DNA of 64,000 nt from Sphaerisporangium fuscum (GTDB lineage: Bacteria > Actinomycetota > Actinomycetes > Streptosporangiales > Streptosporangiaceae), in assembly GCF_018531465.1 (NCBI RefSeq), contig NZ_JAHDTF010000033.1, positions 1-64,000 of the forward strand. The letters are read 5' to 3'. Positions 17,901 to 26,140 of this stretch are shown one piece after another; position 1 is the first letter of the stretch, and each line of letters opens with the position of its first letter. Below the pieces are notes generated by a model. It saw nothing but the letters and a program-made list of their open reading frames with translations. It ran no database searches and had not been told where the DNA came from. The position numbers and the translations under genes are program-made.

Positions 17901-18590
17901 TCATCTTTCGAGGGCGTCAAGCACCGCCCTCTTGGCTTCTTCGGGCAGACGCCGGTATGCCGTCCAAGCACGTTCCAGTGGAGTCGAGCCCCGGCGACCC
18001 CGTTCTATCCAGCGATTGAGACGGTGCAGTTCCTGGGGGTCAAGGGCCTTGATATCTGCCAGCACCTCATCAGCGCGGACAGGACCGCCGAGATGGCCGG
18101 CACGGCAGCGCTTACACTGCGTGACCAGCATCACTTCTTCGCTACCGTCCGGAAGAACAGTCTCCACGCGCGTAACTGATAGCACTGCGGTCTGGTTGGA
18201 ATCATCAGGGTACGGCTCACCGCCCGAGATTCCACACACCGTGCACATGTAGTCGTCGCGCTGCAGGACAGCCTGCTTCTCTTTGGCCGAGATAGCCTTA
18301 TTTGGAGCGGCGGCACGCCGAGCAGCAGGATCCCAGACCGGCGCCCCCGCCCTGACGAATCGTTGGTCCTCCGCTGTGAGCGTCGCGTCCTCGGTATTGG
18401 TAAGGATTACCCAGCCATAGTCACGAAGATCACGTACGCGCCGGTCGATCTGCGAGATGCCGGGAAATGCTTCACGAAGCTGGCCCTTCGTGAATACGTT
18501 CCCCTCACCAACCACCTGTGTGAGCCAGAGCGCAGCCTTGACCATCGTTCCCGCCTTGTACTCGCTGTCGTCCCAGGCTGGGTGCGCCAT
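17901..18590 (-). CDS. HNH-like zinc-ribbon protein of the defence island
   Basis: A 229-residue protein. The N-terminal half looks like a winged-helix region ('TKGQLREAFPGISQIDRRVRDLRDYGW'); the second half resembles an HNH nuclease fold, with 'AVLQRDDYMCTVCG' at about 106-120 and a second Cys pair 'CKRC' at about 159-162. The expected central His motif (usually VDHI-like before the second Cys pair) reads 'LSVTRVETVLP', so the catalytic His is not evident and it may be a degenerate nuclease or DNA-binding protein. ATG 18590 follows a GGAG-like site. It diverges from the ParB-like operon across a 127-bp region with an inverted repeat. Base composition is lower in GC than flanking genes. Confidence 0.7.
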   Translation of the reverse strand: MAHPAWDDSEYKAGTMVKAALWLTQVVGEGNVFTKGQLREAFPGISQIDRRVRDLRDYGWVILTNTEDATLTAEDQRFVRAGAPVWDPAARRAAAPNKAISAKEKQAVLQRDDYMCTVCGISGGEPYPDDSNQTAVLSVTRVETVLPDGSEEVMLVTQCKRCRAGHLGGPVRADEVLADIKALDPQELHRLNRWIERGRRGSTPLERAWTAYRRLPEEAKRAVLDALER

Positions 18591-18644
18591 ATGTCGTACT
18601 CCGTCTTCTTCATCCGGATCGCGGACACAACTTCTGGATCGTGC

Positions 18645-18662
18645 CATTGACGTTTGTCAGTG
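18645..18662. promoter_or_regulatory. Inverted repeat and -35-like TTGACG between HNH and ParB-like genes
   Basis: CATTGAC-GTTT-GTCAGTG: 7-bp arms with one mismatch around a 4-base centre. It contains TTGACG (18647-18652) and is followed by an AT-rich TATATCATGAT tract, consistent with an operator overlapping the promoter of the rightward operon. Confidence 0.5.
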
Positions 18663-18717
18663 GTCTATATCATGATGCCTGGATTCCTACACGTTCGACC
18701 GCCCTGGAGGCAACGTC

Positions 18718-20127
18718 ATGGCTGTACGATTCGGTGTTCCTCCTGAGGGCGAGAGGATCCGCAGCTTGGTCGAGGAGCGCCTCAAGCAGGCCATGTCTGA
18801 GGATGGCGCCAAGATCACGGTCGACTGGCGCGGCGAGCCAAGGCATCTCTATGTAATTTCAATGCCCGTCGATACCCTCTACTACAACCCCGACACGCAC
18901 AGGATTCGAGCTCAGAAGACCCTGGACCCGGAACGTAATCGCATCCTGGAAGAGGAGCCTTGGGGGGAGCGTGCTCAGGCATACCTACATGATCTTCTCA
19001 GGCAGAAGCCATCAGACCCGCAGCAAAGAGATCCCGACTACACCACGCTACTGGAAGAGCTCGAAGACTTCGGGCAGAAGGAGCCGGGAATCATCAGCCG
19101 CGACGGCATCATCGTCGACGGGAACACCCGCTGCGCTGCCTTGAGAGACCTCGGGGTCAAAGACATCCGTGTCGGCGTACTACCTCAGGACACATCCCGA
19201 CGGGACATCAACAGCGTTGAACTCGCGTTGCAGCTGCGAAAGGACAAGCGCCGAGACTACTCCTACATCAACCGCCTCATCGCTATTGAGGAAGAGCTCG
19301 CCAGCGGACGACGGGAGGAAGATGTAGCCCGCGATTTCAATATCAAGGTTCCGACCCTACGGCTTGACCGGCGCGTATATCAGATGATCAATGAGGCGAT
19401 CGAGCGCAGCCGAACCAGTAGTGGAGCATGCCTCCGTCTTGTCGATTTCGAGGAGCAGCAGGAGAAACTCAGAGAACTACAGCGAGACTTCGCGAAGAAG
19501 GCAACTACTGACCCCGAAGCCGCTGAGCAGCTCAAAGAGTCGAGACTAGCGATGGTCGTGCTGAACTACCCCAAGACTTCCCTCCGCTTGGCTGAGGAAG
19601 ACTTTCATAATCGTTACCTCGACGAGCGACTCCCCCCGGACCTTCGTCCGGCCATTCAAGAGTCGAGTGCAGTTACGATACCCGGGCTCCCGGGCGTTAC
19701 CGTCCCGGACGCTACGGTCGCTGTCAAAACAACTCGCGCGCTCACTGACAGGCTGCTCCAAGCTAAAGCAGCCAGTCTGTCAGCGAACAAGGTACAGCCG
19801 CAGGCACTTGATGAAGCCAACCGGGTGATCATTTCGGCACGTAGAGCTTTCGACGCTGCGGTAAAGCTGGCCGGCCAGAACGCCCAACTAGAGAAGCGCA
19901 AGATTGCTGTCCAAGAACGGTTGAGCGATGCTGCTGACTACGTGAAGCAGTGTGCTGCGGAGTTCGCCGAAGCCAAGGCCAAACGTGCTCTGGACGAGGA
20001 CGCTTTCGACGATGCGCTGCTGGAATTGCGTGACAGTTTGGCCCGGCTGGCCAGACTTGCGGGCCGGACGTTCACCTCACCGGGTGACGGCATTGAGTGG
20101 CTGCTCGCCGCGACACGGGAAGAGTGA
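18718..20127 (+). CDS. ParB/Srx-fold domain protein of the defence island
   Basis: A 469-residue protein. Residues about 118-157 hold a ParB-like core, 'EPGIISRDGIIVDGNTRCAA' then 'LRDLGVKDIRVGVLP', where the 'VDGNTR' matches the G-x-R/H nucleotide-binding loop of ParB nuclease-like domains. After it comes a ParB-style helical DNA-binding region ('LASGRREEDVARDFNIKVPTL' in part) and long helical, coiled-coil-prone stretches (about 350-440). ATG 18718 has GGAGG at 18706-18710. The TGA shares a base with the helicase ATG (TGATG), so the two proteins are coupled. Such proteins in defence loci may load or license nucleases; the role here is unknown. Confidence 0.75.
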   Translation: MAVRFGVPPEGERIRSLVEERLKQAMSEDGAKITVDWRGEPRHLYVISMPVDTLYYNPDTHRIRAQKTLDPERNRILEEEPWGERAQAYLHDLLRQKPSDPQQRDPDYTTLLEELEDFGQKEPGIISRDGIIVDGNTRCAALRDLGVKDIRVGVLPQDTSRRDINSVELALQLRKDKRRDYSYINRLIAIEEELASGRREEDVARDFNIKVPTLRLDRRVYQMINEAIERSRTSSGACLRLVDFEEQQEKLRELQRDFAKKATTDPEAAEQLKESRLAMVVLNYPKTSLRLAEEDFHNRYLDERLPPDLRPAIQESSAVTIPGLPGVTVPDATVAVKTTRALTDRLLQAKAASLSANKVQPQALDEANRVIISARRAFDAAVKLAGQNAQLEKRKIAVQERLSDAADYVKQCAAEFAEAKAKRALDEDAFDDALLELRDSLARLARLAGRTFTSPGDGIEWLLAATREE

Positions 20128-21959
20128 TGTTGCACACCCCCCAGAACATCAGCCTTGAGATTGGCTTCGGTGACGGTGTCGTCAAGGCGCGCCTACGGGC
20201 CAGGAGCGATCGAGAAGATGATCTCAGACGGCTAGCGCTCAAGTTCCGCACAGGCATCCAACGAATGTCAGGCGTGCTTGAAGTCGACGTCGATGACCTC
20301 CTTGTGAACCTCGTCGCCCTCGCAACTTGGCCTGAACCAGCCACAGTCGCTTGGGATCCGCAGCTTGCCGCCCTAGCAGCCGACGCCGCAGCCGATGCCC
20401 AAGCCATGGGCGAAAGGATCGACAGCGGCAGCGTCCCGACCGAGGTGACCGCCGATGAAGTGTGTCAACTCTTGCAGTCTTCTTGGACGGGAAACCTGAC
20501 TGGCTTTCAACTAAGAGACATCGCACGATTGCTGTCACTCAGGCACGGGGCTAACTTCTCCGTACCAGGAGCCGGCAAGACCCGTGTCGGACTCGCGGTC
20601 TTTCACGCGCTACGCAACAAGGGGATCGAACGCCTCCTAGTTGTTGGCCCAAAGTCCTGCTACGAGTCGTGGAGGTTCGAGAACCAGCAATGCCTCGCCG
20701 ATCCCCTACGTATGGAGATCTACGGGAAGGAAAACGATCCCTCCGCGGATGCGCTGATCGTGAACTATGAGCGGCTTCGGTTCGATGGCGTAGTCAACCA
20801 CCTCGGACAGTGGCTGACAGCGCGGCCGTCGATGCTTCTGCTTGACGAGGCGCATCGGATGAAATTGGGAGCAGATGGGGCATACGGTACAGCTTGTCTC
20901 GCACTCAGCCCGAGAGCCAGGCATCGGCTCATCCTCACCGGCACGCCAGCGCCTAACGGACCCAAAGACTTAGAGAACCTCTTCGGATTTGTGTGGCCCG
21001 GCCATGGACGCCAAAAGGTCATCCAGGCAATTGGAGATGGAGACCTCGCCAAGGCGAGTCAGGTACTCCGTCCTCTGTTCACCAGAACGACTAAGGAAGA
21101 ACTCGGCCTCCCACCAGTGACGACGAGTTTGCGCATCGTGGCGATGCCGCCGCTGCACAAGGAGATCTACGAGGCGCTGCTAGGCCGATTCTCAGCGCGG
21201 GCCGCCGGGTCCGAGAACGACTTCCTTGCTCTTGGCAAAATTGCCATATATATGCTCATGGCTGCAACCAGCCCTGCCCTCCTCACGGTCGGTGCGACCC
21301 GTTATGAGCCGCTCGCCTACCGAGTGCCTCCGCTAACGGTTCCTGAGGGCTCGCCGCTGGCGGCTCTCATGCGTGATTTGCCCAGTTATGAGTTATCCCC
21401 GAAATACCAAGAAGTACTTGCAATTGTCGCCGAGAATGCCACAAAAGGACGCAAGACACTGGTCTGGTCGACATTTGTCCGCAGTCTGAACACCTTGAGC
21501 CGCATCCTCGGTGAGTTCCGGCCGACGGTAGTCCACGGCGGCACTGAAGATCGGGAAGCGGAGATATCCCGGTTCAGGAAAGATCCCGACTGCATGGTTC
21601 TCCTCTCCAACCCTGCCACGCTCGGCGAGGGTATTAGCCTTCACCACGAATGCCATGACGCCGTCTATGTCGATCGCGACTTCGCAGCAGGCCGCTTTCT
21701 GCAAAGCCTCGACCGCATCCACCGGCTAGGCCTTACACCGGGTACCGAGACCCGAATCACCGTTTTGGCATCCGAAGGCACTATTGACGAGGTAGTCGAA
21801 GACCGCTTGGCAAAAAAGCTTCTATTTATGGGTAGCATCCTCGACGACCCTGCCGTCAGGGAACTTGCAGACCTCTATGAGGAACCCGCCATTGGCGGCG
21901 GGCTTGACCAGCGCGACCTTCAGGCACTAATGGGCCATCTCCGTGCCGCTGCCACCTGA
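20127..21959 (+). CDS. SNF2-family DEAD/DEAH helicase of the defence island
   Basis: A 610-residue SF2 enzyme. Visible are Walker A 'SVPGAGKTRVG' (about 144-154), motif Ia 'LLVVGPKSCYESW', DEAH box 'LLLDEAHRMK' (about 240-243), motif III 'LILTGTPAPNG', and in the second RecA domain 'KTLVWSTFVRSLNTL', 'LLSNPATLGEGISLH' and motif VI 'QSLDRIHRLG'. This is the SNF2/RapA-like translocase set; a roughly 130-residue N-terminal extension has no motif I recognise. The start overlaps the ParB-like stop by one base, and the end overlaps the nuclease gene by 17 bases, so it is the middle gene of a tight three-gene operon. Confidence 0.88.
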   Translation: MLHTPQNISLEIGFGDGVVKARLRARSDREDDLRRLALKFRTGIQRMSGVLEVDVDDLLVNLVALATWPEPATVAWDPQLAALAADAAADAQAMGERIDSGSVPTEVTADEVCQLLQSSWTGNLTGFQLRDIARLLSLRHGANFSVPGAGKTRVGLAVFHALRNKGIERLLVVGPKSCYESWRFENQQCLADPLRMEIYGKENDPSADALIVNYERLRFDGVVNHLGQWLTARPSMLLLDEAHRMKLGADGAYGTACLALSPRARHRLILTGTPAPNGPKDLENLFGFVWPGHGRQKVIQAIGDGDLAKASQVLRPLFTRTTKEELGLPPVTTSLRIVAMPPLHKEIYEALLGRFSARAAGSENDFLALGKIAIYMLMAATSPALLTVGATRYEPLAYRVPPLTVPEGSPLAALMRDLPSYELSPKYQEVLAIVAENATKGRKTLVWSTFVRSLNTLSRILGEFRPTVVHGGTEDREAEISRFRKDPDCMVLLSNPATLGEGISLHHECHDAVYVDRDFAAGRFLQSLDRIHRLGLTPGTETRITVLASEGTIDEVVEDRLAKKLLFMGSILDDPAVRELADLYEEPAIGGGLDQRDLQALMGHLRAAAT

Positions 21960-22788
21960 ACCTGTACTACGTGCAGCCGTCCGCTGGTTGGAGAGGCTTC
22001 CAGCCAGCGGATATAGACGGTGTCGCGCAATCTTCACGACACATCCAGATTTTAGCGATGTCACACCCACCCAGTACGACGCTGCCTATTCATGGCTTGG
22101 CGAGTCAGGGTTGCTTAGTGGGGGACGAGGACAGGCACCGATCCCGCTGCAAGTCTTCGAAGCCGCACTCTTGCATCTGCCCTGGTTCCCCGACACGGAC
22201 GCCCTCGTTCAGAGTCCCGATGAACTGCCGGAGGACGCCATCAAAGCAGCAGACGCTCTCGGCCTCGACAACATTCGGGCTTTCCAACACCTTCGCTCCT
22301 TATGGGGAAAGGTCGACGTCGAGCAACGGGAGAGGATTGGTGCAGCCGGCGAAGCCGCTCTGATCGAACTGTTGAAGAATTCGGTAGCAGCATGTATCGA
22401 ACAGGTCTCGCAGCACTCGGATAGTTACGGATACGACATCGGGGTGAAGAGCGGAACTTACAGGTTGCACATCGAAGTGAAAACGACACTCCGCCGGCAC
22501 CGTCTGGCCGTGTTCCTGTCCCGGCACGAGTATGAGACCATGGTTCACGACCCTGAATGGCAACTTGTCGCCGTCCGCCTTTCCGATGACCTTAAAGCTG
22601 AGGCGGTATGTTCGGTAAGTAGAGAGTGGTTCAGGCAGCACGCGCCTCGAGACCATGCAGTAAGCGGACGATGGGAGTCATGCCGTTTTGAGATCCCGCC
22701 AAACGAGGCCGTGAGCGGAATCTCGAGGCTCGCTCCTCTCTTCATTGAGAGTAGATCGCCGATAATCGACGGTAGCGTCGACTGGTGA
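21943..22788 (+). CDS. DUF3883 (PD-(D/E)xK-like) nuclease-domain protein
   Basis: A 281-residue protein. The C-terminal half is DUF3883-like: 'RIGAAGEAALIELLKN' (E137), 'SYGYDIGV' (D165) and 'HIEVKTT' (E178, K180) form the E...D...ExK pattern of restriction-type nucleases. The N-terminal 120 residues are helical with no assigned domain. It starts at GTG 21943 inside the helicase end. A nuclease coupled to an SNF2 helicase and ParB-like protein suggests a three-subunit DNA-targeting complex (inference). It converges on the methyltransferase gene. Confidence 0.8.
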   Translation: MPLPPEPVLRAAVRWLERLPASGYRRCRAIFTTHPDFSDVTPTQYDAAYSWLGESGLLSGGRGQAPIPLQVFEAALLHLPWFPDTDALVQSPDELPEDAIKAADALGLDNIRAFQHLRSLWGKVDVEQRERIGAAGEAALIELLKNSVAACIEQVSQHSDSYGYDIGVKSGTYRLHIEVKTTLRRHRLAVFLSRHEYETMVHDPEWQLVAVRLSDDLKAEAVCSVSREWFRQHAPRDHAVSGRWESCRFEIPPNEAVSGISRLAPLFIESRSPIIDGSVDW

Positions 22789-22857
22789 CCCTAAGCCTCC
22801 ATCAAGTCAATTCAGCTCCCGCATTGTAGTCTTCATAGTCGATTTCGACCCCTGAAA

Positions 22858-24129
22858 CTAACTAATCTTTGCGCGGAGCTGATGAAATTGATCATGACGT
22901 ACATGGTCATCCTGACCCAGAAATGCCTTAAATTCCCCCAGCTTGTACGCTGTGGCCGCCTTTCCATTTCGGATCTCGATTTGGAAGTCACGGCTCAACA
23001 AACTGATGCGGCGCTCCAGCTCGTGCGGCTCCAGCTCGAGCTTGGTAGCCTGTGCAATTTGTGCGGCAGTCATGAAGTCGCCCTTGCTGCGGAGGGCTCG
23101 ATAGATCTTGTCAACGCCTGCAACGTCACCACGTTCGCAGATCTCACTTGTGCCGTTGAGCGCAGCTGCGATGGCAACTCCAAGCGCCTTAGCTACGGGA
23201 GGCGGGAACGCATTGCCGATTTGCCGGTAAGTGGAAGTCTTCTTGCCAGTGAACTCCCATTTGAACTCGTTGTGATCCCAGCCCTGAAGTAGCGCGACCA
23301 TTTCGCAGGTAAGTTTAGGACCGACGGCAAATACGTCATCTGGGTTTGGAGCATGATTTGCGATGCCAAGAGCGTCGACCCCCATCTCAGCCCAGGCACG
23401 CTTAGCGCGGGTAGGTCCAAGGTCAGCACCGCCATGCTTCTTGGAACCGCCAACGATTGTTGGAGCGATATCGTTAGCCTTCTCCGCCCATTCTTCCGCC
23501 CCCTTCCAACCGTTGGCGGACATCAGCGGGAAAAGCGTCTCTCCAACCGAAGGAGGATCACCTATCTCGGTAGGCCAGTGGAATCGCGCGAAGTCGTCTG
23601 GCTCCATTGCGACAAGCACAAAGCGTGGGCGTAGCTGCGGAACTCCGTACTTAGAGGCGTGTAGCAAGCGCCACTCGGCGCTGTAGCCGAACTCCTGGAG
23701 CCGATCTAGGACGTGCTGGCGATACCCCGAGAATCGGGGCATGCTCAAGCCGCGAACGTTCTCAAGTAGGAGTGCTCGGGGCCTGACAACCTTGACCTGC
23801 TCCACTGCCCAAGCGAAAAGATCGCGTTCGTCGGTCGCCCCCAGTTGCTTACCCGCGATCGTGAAGGGCGGGCAAGGTACTCCGCCGGCCAAGAGGTCTA
23901 GTCTCCAGCCTTCACGGGGAGCGAAGTGCTCTGGGTTCCACACTTCCCGATCAGCGACGTCGCCCTGGACTACCTTCCACTCAGGTCGGTTGTGACGCAG
24001 CGTGTTCACAGCGTTCTCGTCCAGCTCGACCGCAAGCTCGTGTTCGAATCCAGCCTTCTCTAGACCAAGGGCCTGGCCGCCTGCGCCAGCGCAGATCTCA
24101 ATGACTCGCAGTGCACCTCGCTCGGTCAC
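22858..24129 (-). CDS. DNA (cytosine-5) methyltransferase
   Basis: A 423-residue m5C methyltransferase. Motif I 'EICAGAGGQALGLEKAGF', motif IV 'GGVPCPPFTIAGK' (catalytic C86), motif VI 'LLENVRG', motif VIII 'GVPQLRPRFVLVA' and motif X 'YRQIGNAFPPPVAKALG' are all intact, so it should be active. The last 90 residues form a winged-helix-like tail ('VDKIYRALRSKGDFMTAAQI') not needed for catalysis in the family. With the NaeI-like endonuclease nearby it is the probable protecting enzyme for that system. It diverges from vsr with 95 bases between starts. Confidence 0.93.
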   Translation of the reverse strand: MTERGALRVIEICAGAGGQALGLEKAGFEHELAVELDENAVNTLRHNRPEWKVVQGDVADREVWNPEHFAPREGWRLDLLAGGVPCPPFTIAGKQLGATDERDLFAWAVEQVKVVRPRALLLENVRGLSMPRFSGYRQHVLDRLQEFGYSAEWRLLHASKYGVPQLRPRFVLVAMEPDDFARFHWPTEIGDPPSVGETLFPLMSANGWKGAEEWAEKANDIAPTIVGGSKKHGGADLGPTRAKRAWAEMGVDALGIANHAPNPDDVFAVGPKLTCEMVALLQGWDHNEFKWEFTGKKTSTYRQIGNAFPPPVAKALGVAIAAALNGTSEICERGDVAGVDKIYRALRSKGDFMTAAQIAQATKLELEPHELERRISLLSRDFQIEIRNGKAATAYKLGEFKAFLGQDDHVRHDQFHQLRAKIS

Positions 24130-24224
24130 AAGATCTCCTTTCGTTGTTCTCAGTGCTACGCAGACAAGCCAGCAGCTGTATCTTGGCGGATAAGATAGCG
24201 AGTCGTGTGGTCAGGGGAACGGGT

Positions 24225-24713
24225 GTGTCTGACCTTAAGAGAGCCCAAGCTCGCGAGCAGGCCTACGAGCGAGGTCTTTACCCTCGGCCGCTGAACGAGG
24301 GCCGCTCGCGGAACATGCAAGCTAACCGGCGTACCAACACCAAGCCCGAGGTCGCTCTCCGCAGTGCCCTGCACCGGCTGGGGTACCGCTACCGTAAGGA
24401 CCTTCGCCTGGACCTCAACGGAGTGAAAGTCCGTCCGGACATCGTCTTCACGGCTCGCAAAATTGCGATCTTCGTCGATGGATGCTTCTGGCACGTGTGT
24501 CCACAGCATGGGCGGCAGCCAACCACCAACGAGTGGTACTGGTCTCCGAAGCTGCAGCGGAACATGGACCGCGATCAAAGAGTCAACGCGGTGCTTAGCG
24601 AGGCGGGCTGGCAAGTCGTTCGGCTTTGGGAGCACGAACCGCTGGCCTCCGCGGTGGAGACAGTTGTAGCGGTGCTGAACCGTGGATCCGAACATGTGAG
24701 CGATGTTATCTGA
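24225..24713 (+). CDS. vsr: Very short patch repair (Vsr) endonuclease
   Basis: A 162-residue Vsr-type nuclease that nicks at T:G mismatches left by deamination of 5-methylcytosine. Seen: 'RSRNMQANRRTNTKPEVALR', 'VRPDIVFTARKIAIFVDGCF' followed by 'WHVCPQHG' (catalytic Asp, zinc-binding His/Cys) and 'RLWEHE'. GTG 24225 is chosen for the AGGGGA site 7 bases upstream and because upstream residues are not Vsr-like. Its presence beside an m5C methyltransferase is the usual arrangement. It converges on the NaeI-like gene. Confidence 0.92.
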   Translation: MSDLKRAQAREQAYERGLYPRPLNEGRSRNMQANRRTNTKPEVALRSALHRLGYRYRKDLRLDLNGVKVRPDIVFTARKIAIFVDGCFWHVCPQHGRQPTTNEWYWSPKLQRNMDRDQRVNAVLSEAGWQVVRLWEHEPLASAVETVVAVLNRGSEHVSDVI

Positions 24714-24824
24714 TGTGGCCCATGGTCCGAGCCATGAACGCTGATGAAGCAGTGATCAATTTATGCCTACGAGCTTAGTGACCGAGATGCCTGTCTCGAT
24801 AGCACTCTCCACTAAAGAGGCTAT

Positions 24825-25736
24825 CTAGCTAATATTTGGCAATTTCGGCCCTGGCTCGATTGGATCTCCTTGCGTGGCTACCACCCACTGCTGACCATCA
24901 AGCTCCACCCAGGCTGCTGCCCCATGGTGCGTCCGTCGGCGCGCCAGCCGAATGCTCACAAATTCACCATAACTAGGCCTAGGTAGCCCCAAATTAGCAG
25001 CGGTCTGTACATGGTTCCCGTACTGCCCAAAGATGACGATCCCCTCAGGCCGCAGCGCTGTTCGTGCACCGCCATTGCCGCGGACGCGCTTCATATAGTC
25101 CTCTTGCATGGCGACAGTGGCCACCACGGTCCTACTGATCACGCGCCCCTGAGCCCGCCGGAATAACTCGTTAATACGCTTCTGCCCACTAGTGGAACGG
25201 AAAATCGCGTCGATGTCATCGTTCGGCAACCGCAGTAGCACGTTCTCCTTTAACGGGGCTTCCTTGAACAGCCAGAGGATCTCCTGACGTCCATGCCGAC
25301 TCAATGTTCGTTTGGCATCGCGATTACCAGCAGGATTTAGGCGTTCCTCGCTCGCCCTGACCAGCCCGGCACTCCATCGTCCCTTGATGTCGCTTGCCCA
25401 AAGCCCCAGGAGAATGCGCCCCGCTGCTTCCGGCGGGATCATCCAATCTGCCAGCTTCTGCGAGTACTTACAGTCGACTTCAATCCCATTGATTGAGTAG
25501 TCCAAAATCTTTCCGTCAGCGAACCTAAACTCGCGCTGCAGATTGATTTCAATCAGCGTGCCACAGTGAGTTTTCTCGGTCTTGTGCAGCTGCTCCCAGC
25601 GGAAGCGTCCGGTATGTTGCCCGTCAAGGAGCATGTCGAAGGTCCGGCGGATCGCTCCCGCGATTCTTTCTCCTCCCGGGTCGACGACTGTCAAGTATGT
25701 ATGGACCGCTTCGAGCTCCGGGTCGGGCGCCGTCAT
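24825..25736 (-). CDS. NaeI-type type II restriction endonuclease
   Basis: About 303 residues, near the 317 I recall for NaeI, and similar along most of its length ('RFRWEQLHKTEKTHCGTLIE', 'QKRINELFRRAQGRVISRTV', 'MKRVRGNGGARTALRPEGI'). The catalytic pattern is kept: D79 in 'LDYSI' and D88-C-K90 in 'IEVDCK', matching NaeI D86, D95 and K97. The position of NaeI Leu43, where Lys gives topoisomerase activity, is Leu here. NaeI cuts GCC/GGC and needs a second site bound in the C-terminal CAP-like domain, which is also present. ATG 25736 is preferred over an upstream in-frame ATG at 25799; neither has a clear ribosome site. Confidence 0.9.
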   Translation of the reverse strand: MTAPDPELEAVHTYLTVVDPGGERIAGAIRRTFDMLLDGQHTGRFRWEQLHKTEKTHCGTLIEINLQREFRFADGKILDYSINGIEVDCKYSQKLADWMIPPEAAGRILLGLWASDIKGRWSAGLVRASEERLNPAGNRDAKRTLSRHGRQEILWLFKEAPLKENVLLRLPNDDIDAIFRSTSGQKRINELFRRAQGRVISRTVVATVAMQEDYMKRVRGNGGARTALRPEGIVIFGQYGNHVQTAANLGLPRPSYGEFVSIRLARRRTHHGAAAWVELDGQQWVVATQGDPIEPGPKLPNIS

Positions 25737-25906
25737 GCCAGGCAGGGGGGCGTTGATCACTCGGAAACTATATCGTCTGCGGCCCCTCAGCTCATGCAAT
25801 CTATTAAATTGCTGCCATCGTGGCCTAAACTACTTGGCCACTACCCGCTCCAAACGCCGGGCTCTTCCTGAGCGCTGGCTGCTGATCTCGTTGACAGATG
25901 AGCTGC

Positions 25907-26140
25907 TTACACTACTGGTCTCAGCGCACCGGTCTGGATTCCGACGCGCAACGCCTTCCACTCCGAGGCAGTCGTCCTTAAGACTCCGCCAGAGGGGTTC
26001 TTGGAGTCACGTATAGCCCTTGCTCCGCCGGGAAGATCTGCTATCTCAACGCAGTCGTTCTCGGCAGCGCTGGCAGAGGATTTGCGCCACCTGGCTTCGA
26101 ACAGGTCGTAGGCGTAGATGTCTATCTTCGGCTCGTTCAC
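25907..26140 (-). CDS. DUF397 domain protein
   Basis: A 77-residue DUF397 protein: 'ARWRKSSASAAENDCVEIAD' then 'AIRDSKNPSGGVLRTTASEW' are the family core. Such proteins are small partners of XRE/DUF5753 regulators in actinomycetes. Its ATG overlaps the stop of the XRE gene upstream (ATGA), so they are co-translated. The pair matches whiJ-like developmental control loci. Confidence 0.92.
   Translation of the reverse strand: MNEPKIDIYAYDLFEARWRKSSASAAENDCVEIADLPGGARAIRDSKNPSGGVLRTTASEWKALRVGIQTGALRPVV

Noticed and set aside
17901..25736. Assigning the island to DISARM, BREX, Dnd or Zorya
   Set aside because: No DUF1998 protein, PglX/PglZ, DndB-E or MotA/B-like genes are seen; the helicase and partners do not fit.
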